Shown here piece after piece: positions 54,017 to 62,659 of a stretch of 64,000 nucleotides of DNA. The notes beneath the pieces were generated by a model. That model saw nothing but the letters and a program-made list of their open reading frames with translations. It had not been told where the DNA came from and searched no databases. Position 1 is the first letter of the stretch, and each line of letters starts with the position of its first letter. The position numbers and the translations under genes were made by a program. The DNA comes from Clostridia bacterium (GTDB lineage: Bacteria; Bacillota; Clostridia; Christensenellales; Aristaeellaceae). The DNA lies in assembly GCA_017429695.1 (NCBI GenBank), contig JAFROK010000031.1, forward strand, positions 124,001-188,000, in the 5' to 3' direction.

Positions 54017-54358
54017 ATGAGTGACTGTCTGTTCTGCAAAATTATCAGCGGTGAGATCCCTTCCACAAAAGTGTATGAGGATGATCTTGTTTATGCGTTC
54101 CGGGATATCAACCCCCAGACGCCCGTCCATGTACTGGTCATTCCGAAAAAACATTTTGCATCTATTGATGAAATCGACCGGGCGGAGGACCGGGAAATTG
54201 CCGCCTGCCTGCGCGCCGTCCGCCTGATCGCCAGACATGAAAACCTGGAAAAGGGCTACCGGGTCATTTCAAACTGCGGCCCCGATGCCTGCCAGTCCGT
54301 TCCCCATCTTCATTTCCACATCCTCGGCGGCCGCAAAATGTCCGATCAGATGGCCTGA
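54017..54358 (+). CDS. HIT-family nucleotide-binding protein
   Basis: The 113-residue histidine-triad protein has the CLFCKIISGEIPS start, the HVLVIPKKH segment and the catalytic triad HLHFHIL, typical of HINT-type purine nucleoside phosphoramidases that hydrolyse AMP-linked amines. The two N-terminal Cys residues (CLFC) form the first half of a zinc site seen in HINT-type proteins. The length is normal. An AAAGGAAG site lies before the start. It lies 51 bases after mtaB and is likely in the same transcript. Confidence 0.93.
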   Translation: MSDCLFCKIISGEIPSTKVYEDDLVYAFRDINPQTPVHVLVIPKKHFASIDEIDRAEDREIAACLRAVRLIARHENLEKGYRVISNCGPDACQSVPHLHFHILGGRKMSDQMA

Positions 54359-54403
54359 TTCCGGATATTCCCGTCAATCTTCCCCATAAATTTGGAAAAG
54401 AAG

Positions 54404-54432
54404 TTGACGCGTGCTGCATTTGGCTGTATAAT
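54404..54432 (+). promoter_or_regulatory. Promoter of rpsU
   Basis: TTGACG (54404-54409) and a perfect TATAAT (54427-54432) are separated by 17 bases, a near-consensus sigma-A promoter 75 bases before rpsU. Confidence 0.75.
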
Positions 54433-54441
54433 ATCAATACG

Positions 54442-54480
54442 GTTTTGCCGTCCGTCCGTGTGGCCGGCTGCTGGCAAGAC
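54442..54480 (+). other. Possible leader hairpin before rpsU
   Basis: GTTTTGCC (54442-54449) can pair, with one G-U pair, with GGCAAGAC (54473-54480) around a GC-rich interior. It falls in the untranslated leader between the promoter and the rpsU start. I do not recognise a known leader family. Confidence 0.3.
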
Positions 54481-54507
54481 GTTGATTGAGCGAGGGGAGG
54501 GATAACA

Positions 54508-54681
54508 GTGTCCGAGGTTCGTATCCGCGAAAATGAGTCCCTGGAAAGTGCGCTCAAACGGTTTAAGCGGCAGTGCGCCCGCAGCGGCGTTCTCCAGGAA
54601 GTTCGCAAGCGTGAGCATTACGAGAAGCCCAGCGTAAAACGCAAGAAGAAGGCTGAAGCCGCCCGCAAGCGCAAATGGTAA
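54508..54681 (+). CDS. rpsU: 30S ribosomal protein S21
   Basis: This 57-residue protein matches S21: [20 protein letters not shown], then a basic middle and a C-terminal [17 protein letters not shown] tail. S21 is the last-added protein of the small ribosomal subunit. The start is GTG at 54508, with GAGGGGAGGG 6-7 bases before it. It is too short for most simple ORF searches but clear. It has its own promoter and terminator. Confidence 0.96.
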   Translation: MSEVRIRENESLESALKRFKRQCARSGVLQEVRKREHYEKPSVKRKKKAEAARKRKW

Positions 54682-54692
54682 TCGATACCATC

Positions 54693-54717
54693 CCCTCCCT
54701 TTCCGGGAGGGTTTTTT
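54693..54717 (+). terminator. rpsU terminator
   Basis: CCCTCCC (54693-54699) and GGGAGGG (54705-54711) with a 5-base loop are followed by six T (54712-54717). Confidence 0.92.
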
Positions 54718-54756
54718 CTATATATAAATAAATGTGTATACCATGCCGATAGCATC

Positions 54757-54788
54757 TTGAAAAAGAACGGGCAATCTGATAATATAAT
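54757..54788 (+). promoter_or_regulatory. Possible promoter before the Trm11-like gene
   Basis: TTGAAA (54757-54762) and TATAAT (54783-54788) are both present but with a 20-base spacer; TAATAT at 54780-54785 gives 17. The gene starts at 54819. Confidence 0.35.
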
Positions 54789-54818
54789 ATCAATACGATC
54801 TAATGAAATGAGGATGCC

Positions 54819-55835
54819 ATGGTATATTCTTTCGCGCTTATCAAGCATGCGAACATACGTTATCGGGAATCTGTCAGCCGGCTGGCCAGATATGAATTAC
54901 TTGCTTTACTTCGCTCTCTTTCCATTGACTGTGACGTTCAGTGTGAAGAAGCCGGCGGCGCGGTTTTCCTGTCCTTTGAAAGCCGTCCCCTTTCCGGCGA
55001 TGAAATATCTTATCTTTTCCGCCACAGCAGCATTTCCTTCATGGCGGAGAAGGCCGGCGATTCCCTGCTCCGTCCGCTGAATCCGCTCAGTTCGGCCTAT
55101 CTTCCGGAGGATCTTCCGGAAGTCCTGAAATATAAAGGAAAAACATCTGTCTCCTTTACCTTCATGATGCTGAACATCGCGCTGTCCCTGACGCCCTTTG
55201 TTCATTCCGATGTTCCGCTGACCGTGCTGGATCCGCTCTGCGGAAAAGGCACCACCTGCTTCTGCGCGCTGCAGCGCGGTTTCAACGCCATCGGACTGGA
55301 CCAGGACCATAAGGCGGTCCGCGAAGCCGGCGACTATTTCACCCGGTATCTGAAATTTCACCAGCTCAAGCATTCCGTCGAGCAACGGTCCGAAACCTTC
55401 GAAAAAAATTCCGTTCCCCTCACCTGCTTCACTTTTGCCAATACGCGCGAGCATTATCTTCAGCATGACACCCGTTCCCTGGTGCTGGCCTGCGGCGATA
55501 CCGCATCGTCCCCTGCCATTGTGCGGCGGAAACCGGCGCACCTGATCATAGCGGATCTTCCCTACGGGATCCAGCATGCGCCGCAGTTTGGCCGCAAACC
55601 GGAATCCTTCACGGGCCTTCTCTCCCGGGCGCTCCCCGTCTGGCAGAAAGCGCTCGCCCCCGGCGGCGCCCTGGCCCTCAGTTTCAATACGCTGACCCTT
55701 CCCGTTGATACCGCCTCCACCCTGATCCGGAATTCCGGCCTGCAGCTGTGTGAAGGCGAGCTCTTCTCCCATTTCCGCCATGAAGTGGAACAGGCCGTTG
55801 TACGGGATGTTCTCTTTGCAGTAAAAACCCCTTAA
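54819..55835 (+). CDS. Trm11-like SAM-dependent RNA methyltransferase
   Basis: The 338-residue protein has an N-terminal domain without an obvious THUMP signature (about 1-100), then a Rossmann-type methylase with the SAM motif LDPLCGKGTTCFCAL and the catalytic-type motif IIADLPYGIQH. These resemble the Trm11/UPF0020 class of guanosine or adenosine RNA methylases, whose usual motif is (N/D)PPYG; here it is DLPYG. RNA is the likely substrate, but the target is unknown. It lies 15 bases before rho and is probably co-transcribed with it. Confidence 0.75.
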   Translation: MVYSFALIKHANIRYRESVSRLARYELLALLRSLSIDCDVQCEEAGGAVFLSFESRPLSGDEISYLFRHSSISFMAEKAGDSLLRPLNPLSSAYLPEDLPEVLKYKGKTSVSFTFMMLNIALSLTPFVHSDVPLTVLDPLCGKGTTCFCALQRGFNAIGLDQDHKAVREAGDYFTRYLKFHQLKHSVEQRSETFEKNSVPLTCFTFANTREHYLQHDTRSLVLACGDTASSPAIVRRKPAHLIIADLPYGIQHAPQFGRKPESFTGLLSRALPVWQKALAPGGALALSFNTLTLPVDTASTLIRNSGLQLCEGELFSHFRHEVEQAVVRDVLFAVKTP

Positions 55836-55850
55836 GGAGGAACGATCAAA

Positions 55851-57593
55851 ATGACCGAAAATGAAATGAAAGCCATGACTGTTGTCCAGCTGAGAAAAAC
55901 CGCCAAGGATCTTGGCATTACGCTCGGCGCGGGTATAGATAAAGCCGGCATCATTCAGAAAATCCTGGAGCATACCGGTTCCGGCGAGGTTGCCCCTGCT
56001 GCCGAAGAAACCGAATCCACTCCCAAATTCCAGGCCGCCTGGCATAATGTGGACGCGCCCCGCTATGCATCCCGGCCCGCCTATCAGGCGCCTGTGACGC
56101 CCCAGCGCCCGGCCTGGCAGAATACCACCCCTTCCGGCCAGCAGGTCACCCGGGAGCAGCAGCGTGTGCAGCCGGTCCGTCCGGGCACGTTTACACCCCG
56201 TTTCGGTCCTGCTCCTTCCATGTCGGCGATTTCTCCCGCTGAATCAGCCGCCCCTGCTCCCGCATCGGCACCGGAAGCCCCGGCTTCGCCCCTGCCCGAG
56301 CGCAGGCTCGGTGAATCTTCCGGCTATACGTCCCGTTTTTCGGCTCCGTATACCGGCGTATACACCGCTCCGCCGGTTCATCATCCGGAAATGCCTTCGG
56401 TTTCCCCTATTCCGGAAACCTCTGTCGGCACACCGACGCTGGAGGAACTCCTTGCTTCCGGCGAATGTGAAGACGGAAGCGGCGTGCTGGAACTGCACCC
56501 GGACGGATACGGTTTCCTCCGTGCCCCTAGTTTCCTTCCTTCCACCAAAGACGTCTATGTTTCCATGGCCCAGATCCGCCGCTTCGGGCTTCGCACCGGC
56601 GACCTGATCGAAGGAAAAATACGTCCCCAGCGGGAAGGCGATAAATATGCCGCGCTGCTTTATATTTCTAAAATCAACGGCGTTTCCGAAGAAGAAGCCT
56701 TTTCCCGTCCCGCCTTTGACGAGCTGACGCCGGTCTATCCGAACAGAAGGCTGTCCCTGGAATGCTTTGATGGTAAATCCCTCCGGGATATGCGCCTCAT
56801 TGACCTGATCGCCCCCATCGGCTTCGGCCAGCGGGCTTTGCTGCTGTGCCCACCCGGCACCGGCAAAACCAACCTGATGACCAATTTTGCCAAAGTCATC
56901 AGCAGCAATTATCCGGATGTCAAAATCCTCATGCTCCTGATTGATGTGAACCCGGAAGATACCACCCTGATGCGTGATGCGGTTCCCTGTCCGGTGCTTG
57001 CTTCCAGCTTCGACCAGCCCCCGGAAGCCCATCTCCGCCTGTCCGAAATCGTGCTGGAGCGCGCCATGCGCCTCGTGGAGCAGAAGCAGGATGTCGTCCT
57101 GCTGGTGGACAGCCTGACCCGCCTGGCCAAGATCTACACCACCGCCGCGGCCCAGCAGGGACGCAGCCTGCCGGGCATGATCAACCCCGCCAGCCTGTTC
57201 CGCGCCAAGCGCATGTTCGGGGCGGCCCGTTCCTGCAAGGAAGGCGGAAGCCTGACCGTAATCGCCGCGATGGATATCCTCACTGGTTCGAAGGTGGATG
57301 ATTCTGTTGTGGAAGAATTCAAGGGCACGGCCAACATGGAACTGACGCTGGACCAGAATGTAGCCCGTGCCGGCGTTTCCCCGGCCATCAACCTGGAAAA
57401 CAGCTACACCAAAAACGCGGACCTGCTGATCAATGACCGGCAGAAGGAAGGCCTGAGCCTCATCCGCACGATGCTGGGCAGCACATCCTCCGCCGTCGCC
57501 ATTCCGCAGCTGCTTTCCATGATGGATAAAACCGATACCAACGAAATGCTTCTTCTGAAGATGAAAGACTGGTTTGCACTCATGAACCGTTAA
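55851..57593 (+). CDS. rho: Transcription termination factor Rho
   Basis: Rho is a hexameric RNA helicase that ends transcription. The 580-residue protein has a Rho_N domain (1-45: VVQLRKTAKDLGITLGAG), a Pro/Ala-rich linker (about 45-195), a cold-shock-like RNA-binding domain (about 200-280: GVLELHPDGYGFLRAP), and the ATPase with Walker A CPPGTGKTN (about residue 333) and the VDSLTRLAKIYTT segment. The long Pro-rich insert makes it longer than E. coli Rho, as in many Actinobacteria and Clostridia. An AAGGAGGA site precedes the ATG. The pyrophosphatase follows after 19 bases. Confidence 0.95.
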   Translation: MTENEMKAMTVVQLRKTAKDLGITLGAGIDKAGIIQKILEHTGSGEVAPAAEETESTPKFQAAWHNVDAPRYASRPAYQAPVTPQRPAWQNTTPSGQQVTREQQRVQPVRPGTFTPRFGPAPSMSAISPAESAAPAPASAPEAPASPLPERRLGESSGYTSRFSAPYTGVYTAPPVHHPEMPSVSPIPETSVGTPTLEELLASGECEDGSGVLELHPDGYGFLRAPSFLPSTKDVYVSMAQIRRFGLRTGDLIEGKIRPQREGDKYAALLYISKINGVSEEEAFSRPAFDELTPVYPNRRLSLECFDGKSLRDMRLIDLIAPIGFGQRALLLCPPGTGKTNLMTNFAKVISSNYPDVKILMLLIDVNPEDTTLMRDAVPCPVLASSFDQPPEAHLRLSEIVLERAMRLVEQKQDVVLLVDSLTRLAKIYTTAAAQQGRSLPGMINPASLFRAKRMFGAARSCKEGGSLTVIAAMDILTGSKVDDSVVEEFKGTANMELTLDQNVARAGVSPAINLENSYTKNADLLINDRQKEGLSLIRTMLGSTSSAVAIPQLLSMMDKTDTNEMLLLKMKDWFALMNR

Positions 57594-57612
57594 CCTGCGT
57601 CTGGAGGTTTTT

Positions 57613-59220
57613 ATGGATTCTGTCTATGTCATCGGACACAAAAATCCGGATACAGATTCTGTCGTTTCCGCCATTGCGTACGCAGCGCTCAACAATGCGC
57701 TGGGTGAAAACCATTATGTGGCGGCGCGGATCGGTCATCTGAACAACGAAACCGCTTTCCTGCTGGAGCGGTTTGGTTTCAAGCCGCCGCTCTATCTTCG
57801 TTCCGTCCGCACCCAGGTGTGCGATATCGATTTTGATACGCCGCCGACGTTGGGAGAAGGCGTTCCCGTATCCCATGCCTGGAATATGCTGCATACCCAG
57901 GACAACCGGGTTTCAGGCCTTCCGATCACCAATGAGGACGGAACGATTCTCGGCATGATCACCATGGGAAAAATTGCTGAAAGGGATATGGAATCCCTCA
58001 GCATGCCCGTTGTAGAGCAGATTCCGGTCTATAATCTCCTCAGCGCGCTGGAAGGCCTGATTATCAATAACGATCAGGACTTCTTTGATACGATATCCGG
58101 CGAAGTCACCATTCCCCTCTCCGAATCCTCCCCGATCGGATCCGGCAGCATTGTCCTGTGCGGCAACCAGAAGGAGATTGCCGACCGGGCCATCGAATCC
58201 GGCGCGGCCTGCCTGATCCTGTGCCAGACCGCCCTGAGCGAGCAGTACCGGAATGTTTCATCCCGCACCTGCATCATGACCACCCCGTTCGAACCGTACC
58301 GGGCAGCCAGAATGATCTTCCAGGCCGTGCCCGTCGGGCGGATCATGAAAAAAGACCTGGTCATGTTCCATCTGAACGATTACCTGGACGATGTGCGTGA
58401 TACCGTGGTCAAGAGCCGCTACCGTTCCTATCCCGTGCTCGATGAAGAAGAAAAGGTCATCGGCACCCTTTCCCGGTATCACCTGATCAGTCCCCGGAAA
58501 AAGAAAATCGTCCTGGTGGACCACAACGAAATCGGCCAGTCCGTGTCCGGCCTGGAGCAGGCTGAGATTATCGGAATCATTGACCATCACCGCCTGGCAG
58601 ATATCCAGACCGGAAACCCGGTATTCGTCCGGAACGAGCCCATCGGCTCAACCACCTCCATCGTTGCTTCCATGTATCAGGAACGGGGCCTGATGCCGTC
58701 GCCGAACCTGGCCGGACTGATGGCGGCCGCGATTATCTCGGATACGGTCATGTTCAAGAGCCCCACCTGCACCCAGCGGGACAGAGTGCTGGCCGATCGT
58801 CTTGCGCGCCAGGCCGGCGTGGACCCGGAAGAGCTCGGAAAAGCCATGTTCTCCTGCGGCGCTTCTCCGGACAAGCCCGCTGCCGACCTGATCAAAAACG
58901 ACCAGAAGGAATTCCATCTTGGCAGCCATTCCCTGGCCGTCTCCCAGATTACAACCGTGGATTCCGATCGTTTTATGGCCCGCCGGGATGAGATCATTGC
59001 CGAACTGGAAAAGGTCCGTTCCGAAAAGAAATATGACCTTGCCATCGTGATGATTACGAACGTCCTCAAGGAAGGCACGGAGCTCCTCTTTGCCGGGGAT
59101 CCCGAGGTGATCCACAATGCTTTCGGCGCGGACAGCGTCCATGACCACCATGTATTCCTGCCGCATGTGCTGTCCCGCAAAAAGCAGATTGTCCCCGCCC
59201 TTTCCCAGCTCTGGGGATAA
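57613..59220 (+). CDS. ppaC: Manganese-dependent inorganic pyrophosphatase with CBS and DRTGG domains
   Basis: This family II pyrophosphatase splits inorganic pyrophosphate with Mn2+. The 535-residue protein has N-terminal DHH metal motifs (IGHKNPDTDSV), CBS repeats with an inserted DRTGG domain (about residues 70-290, allosteric nucleotide sensing), the central IIDHHRLADIQT motif and a DHHA2 C-terminus (FSCGASPDKPAADLI). The CBS insert implies control by adenine nucleotides. Length and domains match the CBS-containing family. A GGAGG site precedes the ATG. A terminator shared with the convergent SH3 gene follows. Confidence 0.93.
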   Translation: MDSVYVIGHKNPDTDSVVSAIAYAALNNALGENHYVAARIGHLNNETAFLLERFGFKPPLYLRSVRTQVCDIDFDTPPTLGEGVPVSHAWNMLHTQDNRVSGLPITNEDGTILGMITMGKIAERDMESLSMPVVEQIPVYNLLSALEGLIINNDQDFFDTISGEVTIPLSESSPIGSGSIVLCGNQKEIADRAIESGAACLILCQTALSEQYRNVSSRTCIMTTPFEPYRAARMIFQAVPVGRIMKKDLVMFHLNDYLDDVRDTVVKSRYRSYPVLDEEEKVIGTLSRYHLISPRKKKIVLVDHNEIGQSVSGLEQAEIIGIIDHHRLADIQTGNPVFVRNEPIGSTTSIVASMYQERGLMPSPNLAGLMAAAIISDTVMFKSPTCTQRDRVLADRLARQAGVDPEELGKAMFSCGASPDKPAADLIKNDQKEFHLGSHSLAVSQITTVDSDRFMARRDEIIAELEKVRSEKKYDLAIVMITNVLKEGTELLFAGDPEVIHNAFGADSVHDHHVFLPHVLSRKKQIVPALSQLWG

Positions 59221-59232
59221 ATATCCGCAACA

Positions 59233-59272
59233 AAAAACAGTCTCCGTTCCGCAATGAACGGAGGCTGTTTTC
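59233..59272. terminator. Bidirectional terminator
   Basis: AAACAGTCTCCGTTC and GAACGGAGGCTGTTT form a long stem with a 5-6-base loop, followed by T on both strands. It lies between convergent ppaC and the SH3 protein gene. Confidence 0.85.
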
Positions 59273-59282
59273 TGTTGCCTCT

Positions 59283-60227
59283 TTATGGTTCGATTTCTTT
59301 GATTTCCGCTACCTCGCCCATGCTGTCAAAGGTCACGAGATAATAGAAATTTTCCGGATCATCGCCGTATTTGACTTCAATGCCGTCCCGCTTCAGCGTC
59401 ATTTCAAAAGGATGGGTGATTTCGGGATCATCAATTTCGGATTTCCACAGGACCCGTCCCTCCTGGGTGATGGCCACCGGGTGCGGCCCGTCTGTTCCGG
59501 CAATGTACATCGTCCCGTCATCGTCATTGACCGCGGTCAGGGCACCGTCTCCCAGGTCACAGTTGCCCTTCATGATCGTCCATTTTTCGTTTCCGCTGAG
59601 GAGATCGAACATGGTCAGCCCGTATCCCCCGTCGTAAAGGACGACCATGGGATCATCCTCCGTTCCGCCGATAAACGCTTTCAGCAGGAACTGGTCGTTA
59701 TAGGTTTCCAGCGTTTCAATATGTCCCCACAGCGGTTCGCCGTCAATAAAGCAGCCCAGCCGGAGGATTTCCCGGTTGATCGTTTTGCCCTTTTCATATT
59801 CATGGGCTGCCACCACGGAAATATTGAAATCTTTCCAGTCCAGCACCACTTCGCCGTCGCCGATCACTTCATCCATCGTCATTTTCTGCGTGATGGCGCT
59901 GGTAACAGCCGGCTCAAACTCCGGCGCCTTGTCCAGGAACTGTACCAGGATATACCCCTGCAGCCCTTCGTATTCGGCGTAAACAAAGCTCTTTTTTTCC
60001 TTGATGGTGCGGCAGTTGTAAACAATCGCGCCCAGCGGAACCTTGGCCAGTGCTTTGCCCGTTTTGTACGGAACATTCCGCAGCGTCACATATTCCTTGC
60101 ACCGGACGACTTTCATCGCACCGATATAGCGGAAATTATGCTCTTCCGGAATCCGGTCGGCCAAAACGCTCAGGCAGAAGGAACAAGTCAGGAGCAGCGC
60201 AAATAAAACAGCCATTATCTTTTTCAC
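59283..60227 (-). CDS. Secreted SH3b protein with C-terminal beta-rich domain
   Basis: The 314-residue product has a signal peptide (MKKIMAVLFALLLTCSFC), one SH3b module (about 38-100: VTLRNVPYKTGKALAKVPLG), and a beta-rich region (about 130-314) with repeating strand pairs (VVLYDGGYGLTMFDLLSG, TMYIAGTDGPHPVAI, GRVLWKSEI) that resembles a partial PQQ/WD-type propeller. It may bind the wall or a ligand, but the function is unknown. It shares the SH3b theme with the giant at 3880 but is not a copy. The start is GTG at 60227, with GGAGGG 7 bases before it, and a promoter lies upstream. Confidence 0.75.
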   Translation of the reverse strand: MKKIMAVLFALLLTCSFCLSVLADRIPEEHNFRYIGAMKVVRCKEYVTLRNVPYKTGKALAKVPLGAIVYNCRTIKEKKSFVYAEYEGLQGYILVQFLDKAPEFEPAVTSAITQKMTMDEVIGDGEVVLDWKDFNISVVAAHEYEKGKTINREILRLGCFIDGEPLWGHIETLETYNDQFLLKAFIGGTEDDPMVVLYDGGYGLTMFDLLSGNEKWTIMKGNCDLGDGALTAVNDDDGTMYIAGTDGPHPVAITQEGRVLWKSEIDDPEITHPFEMTLKRDGIEVKYGDDPENFYYLVTFDSMGEVAEIKEIEP

Positions 60228-60261
60228 GCTGCTTCCCTCCTCATATTTTTCATGTCATATT

Positions 60262-60290
60262 ATTTTATCGCAAATTGCCCGTTTTCACAA
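60262..60290 (-). promoter_or_regulatory. Promoter of the SH3b secreted-protein gene
   Basis: On the minus strand TTGTGA (60285-60290) and TAAAAT (60262-60267) are separated by 17 bases, 34 bases before the start codon. Confidence 0.5.
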
Positions 60291-60302
60291 GGGATATATA
60301 CA

Positions 60303-60330
60303 GAAAAAGAGCGCATTTTCATGCGCTCTT
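60303..60330 (-). terminator. rpmE terminator
   Basis: On the minus strand AGAGCGCAT and ATGCGCTCT form a 9-bp stem with a 4-base loop, followed by a T-run. It lies just after the rpmE stop. Confidence 0.9.
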
Positions 60331-60335
60331 TCACT

Positions 60336-60536
60336 TCATTCAATATTGAACCGCTTCTTGAAGCGATCAACACGTCCGCCAGTGTCTACCAGCTTCTGTT
60401 TGCCGGTATAGAAAGGATGGCACTTGGAGCAGATATCCACTTTCATCTCTTTCTTCGTGGAGCCGGTTTCAAATGTTTCACCGCATACGCAGCGAACGAT
60501 ACATTTGCCGTACTGGGGATGAATGTTTTCCTTCAT
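60336..60536 (-). CDS. rpmE: 50S ribosomal protein L31 (zinc-binding form)
   Basis: The 66-residue protein matches L31: [20 protein letters not shown], with the zinc ligands Cys16, Cys18, Cys36 and Cys39 ([16 protein letters not shown]). It is therefore the Cys-containing type, which is replaced by a Cys-free paralog under zinc starvation in many bacteria. I chose the ATG at 60536, since AGAGGTG lies 8 bases before it; the frame extends upstream to 60614 into the promoter. It has its own promoter and terminator. Confidence 0.95.
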   Translation of the reverse strand: MKENIHPQYGKCIVRCVCGETFETGSTKKEMKVDICSKCHPFYTGKQKLVDTGGRVDRFKKRFNIE

Positions 60537-60576
60537 TGCTGTTTCACCTCTTTCGCGTATGCAATGGCGGTAAACC

Positions 60577-60614
60577 GCAAAAGGTATAATATCATAATCG
60601 CGCGCCTTTTGCAA
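60577..60614 (-). promoter_or_regulatory. rpmE promoter flanked by an 8-bp inverted repeat
   Basis: On the minus strand TTGCAA (60609-60614) and TATTAT (60586-60591) are separated by 17 bases, with TGA before the -10 box. A perfect 8-bp inverted repeat, GCAAAAGG (60577-60584) and CCTTTTGC (60605-60612), spans the promoter, overlapping the -35 box and the likely start point. It may be an operator. Confidence 0.5.
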
Positions 60615-60744
60615 TCATTTTTTTAAGACTTTCCGGATTCCCTGCCGGTTTTGTGAAAATTATGTGAATCAAAGGGTTTCAGCAGGTTTTCGTCGAAATT
60701 TAATACGTTTTAATGAAGATGATTTTCAGGAGGTTGTACCTGAT

Positions 60745-61815
60745 ATGGCTCAGAAACCCGCAGAACAAAAAACCTTTGATGTCGGCGGCCAGGCTGTCAT
60801 GGAAGGCGTCATGATGCGCTCTCCGAATGCCACCGCCGTCACTGTCCGCCGGCCGGACGGCACCATGGTCACCAAACTCACGCCTTTTGTTCCGCTGAAG
60901 GAAAAACATCCCTGGATGGGAAAGCCCTTCATCCGCGGCATCATCAATATGGGCACCATGATGTATTACGGCATGAACACCCTGGAAGACTCCACTAAAA
61001 TGCTCGGTATTCTCGATGAAGAACCCAGCAAGTTCGAAAAATGGCTCGCCAAAAAGCTGGGCAAGGGCGTGGATAAAATTGTCATGGGCCTGGCTATTGT
61101 CCTGGCAATTGTCCTTTCCCTCGGCCTGTTTATGGCGATTCCCGCCGCCGTTGAAAACTGGATGAAAGCGGCCGGCGCCTCTCCCATCGCCTATACGCTG
61201 GTCGGCGGCCTGGTCAAAATCCTGATCCTGGTCGGCTATATGTGCTTCTGCGGACTGGTGCCGGATGTCCGCCGCACTTTCCAGTACCATGGCGCCGAGC
61301 ACAAATCCGTTCACTGCCATGAATCCGGAAAACCGCTGACGCCCGAAAACGCGCAGACCTTTTCCCGGCTGCATCCGCGCTGTGGCACCGCGTTCCTGCT
61401 GATCGTTTTCCTTGTCAGTATTTTCCTCTTCCTGGTCCTGAATGTGATTCTTCCGATCAACAATTTCATTCTCCGCTTCCTTTTCCATCTGGCGATGCTC
61501 CCCATTGTCGCCGGCATCAGCTATGAAGTGCTGATGGGCCTGGCCCATTCCAAAAGCAAGGCAGCCTGCCGGCTCCGCTGGCCCGGTATGCAGATGCAGC
61601 GCCTGACCACCCGGGAGCCGGATGAAAAAATGCTGGAATGTGCCATCATTTCCGTGAATGTGGTGCTCAACGGCTTCCCGGAAGGCTGTGAAAAGACGCC
61701 CGAAGGCTGGGGCGTTTTCCGGAACTACTATGAATCGGAACCCGGATATGTTCCCCCGGAAAAGCCCGCTGATGACGTCCCGGCCGATGAACCCGCCGGG
61801 GATGAAGAAAAATGA
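60745..61815 (+). CDS. yqhQ: DUF1385 membrane protein (YqhQ-like)
   Basis: The 356-residue protein fits DUF1385: VGGQAVMEGVMMRSP near the N-terminus, hydrophobic helices around residues 110-135, 145-170, 215-240 and 245-270, a conserved YHGAEHKSVHCHESG motif with His and Cys, and the LHPRCGTAFLLIV segment. The conserved His/Cys suggest a metal or thiol site at the membrane, but the function is unknown. I chose the ATG at 60745, where AGGAGG lies about 12 bases before it; the frame runs on to 60664. It lies just before prmC and prfA, a common clostridial order. Confidence 0.88.
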   Translation: MAQKPAEQKTFDVGGQAVMEGVMMRSPNATAVTVRRPDGTMVTKLTPFVPLKEKHPWMGKPFIRGIINMGTMMYYGMNTLEDSTKMLGILDEEPSKFEKWLAKKLGKGVDKIVMGLAIVLAIVLSLGLFMAIPAAVENWMKAAGASPIAYTLVGGLVKILILVGYMCFCGLVPDVRRTFQYHGAEHKSVHCHESGKPLTPENAQTFSRLHPRCGTAFLLIVFLVSIFLFLVLNVILPINNFILRFLFHLAMLPIVAGISYEVLMGLAHSKSKAACRLRWPGMQMQRLTTREPDEKMLECAIISVNVVLNGFPEGCEKTPEGWGVFRNYYESEPGYVPPEKPADDVPADEPAGDEEK

Positions 61816-62648
61816 CGCCCCGCGACCTGATCCGCAGCGCGGCAGAACAATTCCGTACGGCCGGTGTGCCTGATCCGGAATACGACAGTTCGCTGCTCCT
61901 TGCCCATCTTTGCGACCGTCCGCCGCTCATGCTCCGCCTGGATACGGATACGCAGCTCAATGAAGAAACCATTTCCCGTTTCAAATCGCTGTGCGACCGC
62001 AGGCTGAAAAGGGAGCCGCTGCAATACATCCTCGGCGAAGCCTCATTCTACGGCTTCCGGTTTGATGTGGATTCCCGGGTGCTGATTCCGAGGCCTGAAA
62101 CAGAACTCCTCTGCGAATGGGCGCTGGAGCTCATCCCTGCAGGCCGGAAAACGGATATTCTGGACCTCTGCTGCGGAAGCGGCTGTATCGGCATTTCCCT
62201 GAAGCTATCGCGTCCCGCAGCATCGGTCTGCCTTTCCGATATTTCAAAGGACGCCCTGGATGTGGCCGCGCTCAACGCGGCCCGCCTGAATGCTGATGTT
62301 TTCCTCTGCCGCAGCGATCTTTTCAATGATCTGCCCGCTGACCGGTTTGATGTCATTGTATCCAATCCCCCGTATATTCCCTCGCCGGATTGTGCGTCCC
62401 TCCAAGCAGAAGTGATGCAGGAGCCGCTTTCCGCGCTGGACGGCGGAGATGACGGGCTTTGTTTTTACCGCCGTATCTGTCAAGAGGCGCCGCGTCACCT
62501 GAAACCCGGCGGTTTCCTGCTGATGGAACTCGGCGACAATCAGGCAGACCGGGTCCGGTCGCTGATGGAAGCATCCGGCTTTGTTTCCGTCACGGTCCGG
62601 AAGGATTACCAGTCGCTTGAGCGCATGATCTGCGGTAAGATTCCGTGA
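61812..62648 (+). CDS. prmC: Peptide chain release factor N5-glutamine methyltransferase
   Basis: PrmC methylates the glutamine of the GGQ motif of release factors 1 and 2. The 278-residue protein has the N-terminal helical domain (about 1-80), the SAM motif ILDLCCGSGCIGISL and the NPPY motif VSNPPYIPS that binds the glutamine. Its start overlaps the yqhQ stop by 4 bases (ATGA, 61812-61815), and its substrate gene prfA follows after 11 bases. The protein acts directly on the product of prfA. Confidence 0.95.
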   Translation: MTPRDLIRSAAEQFRTAGVPDPEYDSSLLLAHLCDRPPLMLRLDTDTQLNEETISRFKSLCDRRLKREPLQYILGEASFYGFRFDVDSRVLIPRPETELLCEWALELIPAGRKTDILDLCCGSGCIGISLKLSRPAASVCLSDISKDALDVAALNAARLNADVFLCRSDLFNDLPADRFDVIVSNPPYIPSPDCASLQAEVMQEPLSALDGGDDGLCFYRRICQEAPRHLKPGGFLLMELGDNQADRVRSLMEASGFVSVTVRKDYQSLERMICGKIP

Positions 62649-62659
62649 ACGGAGGCTTT

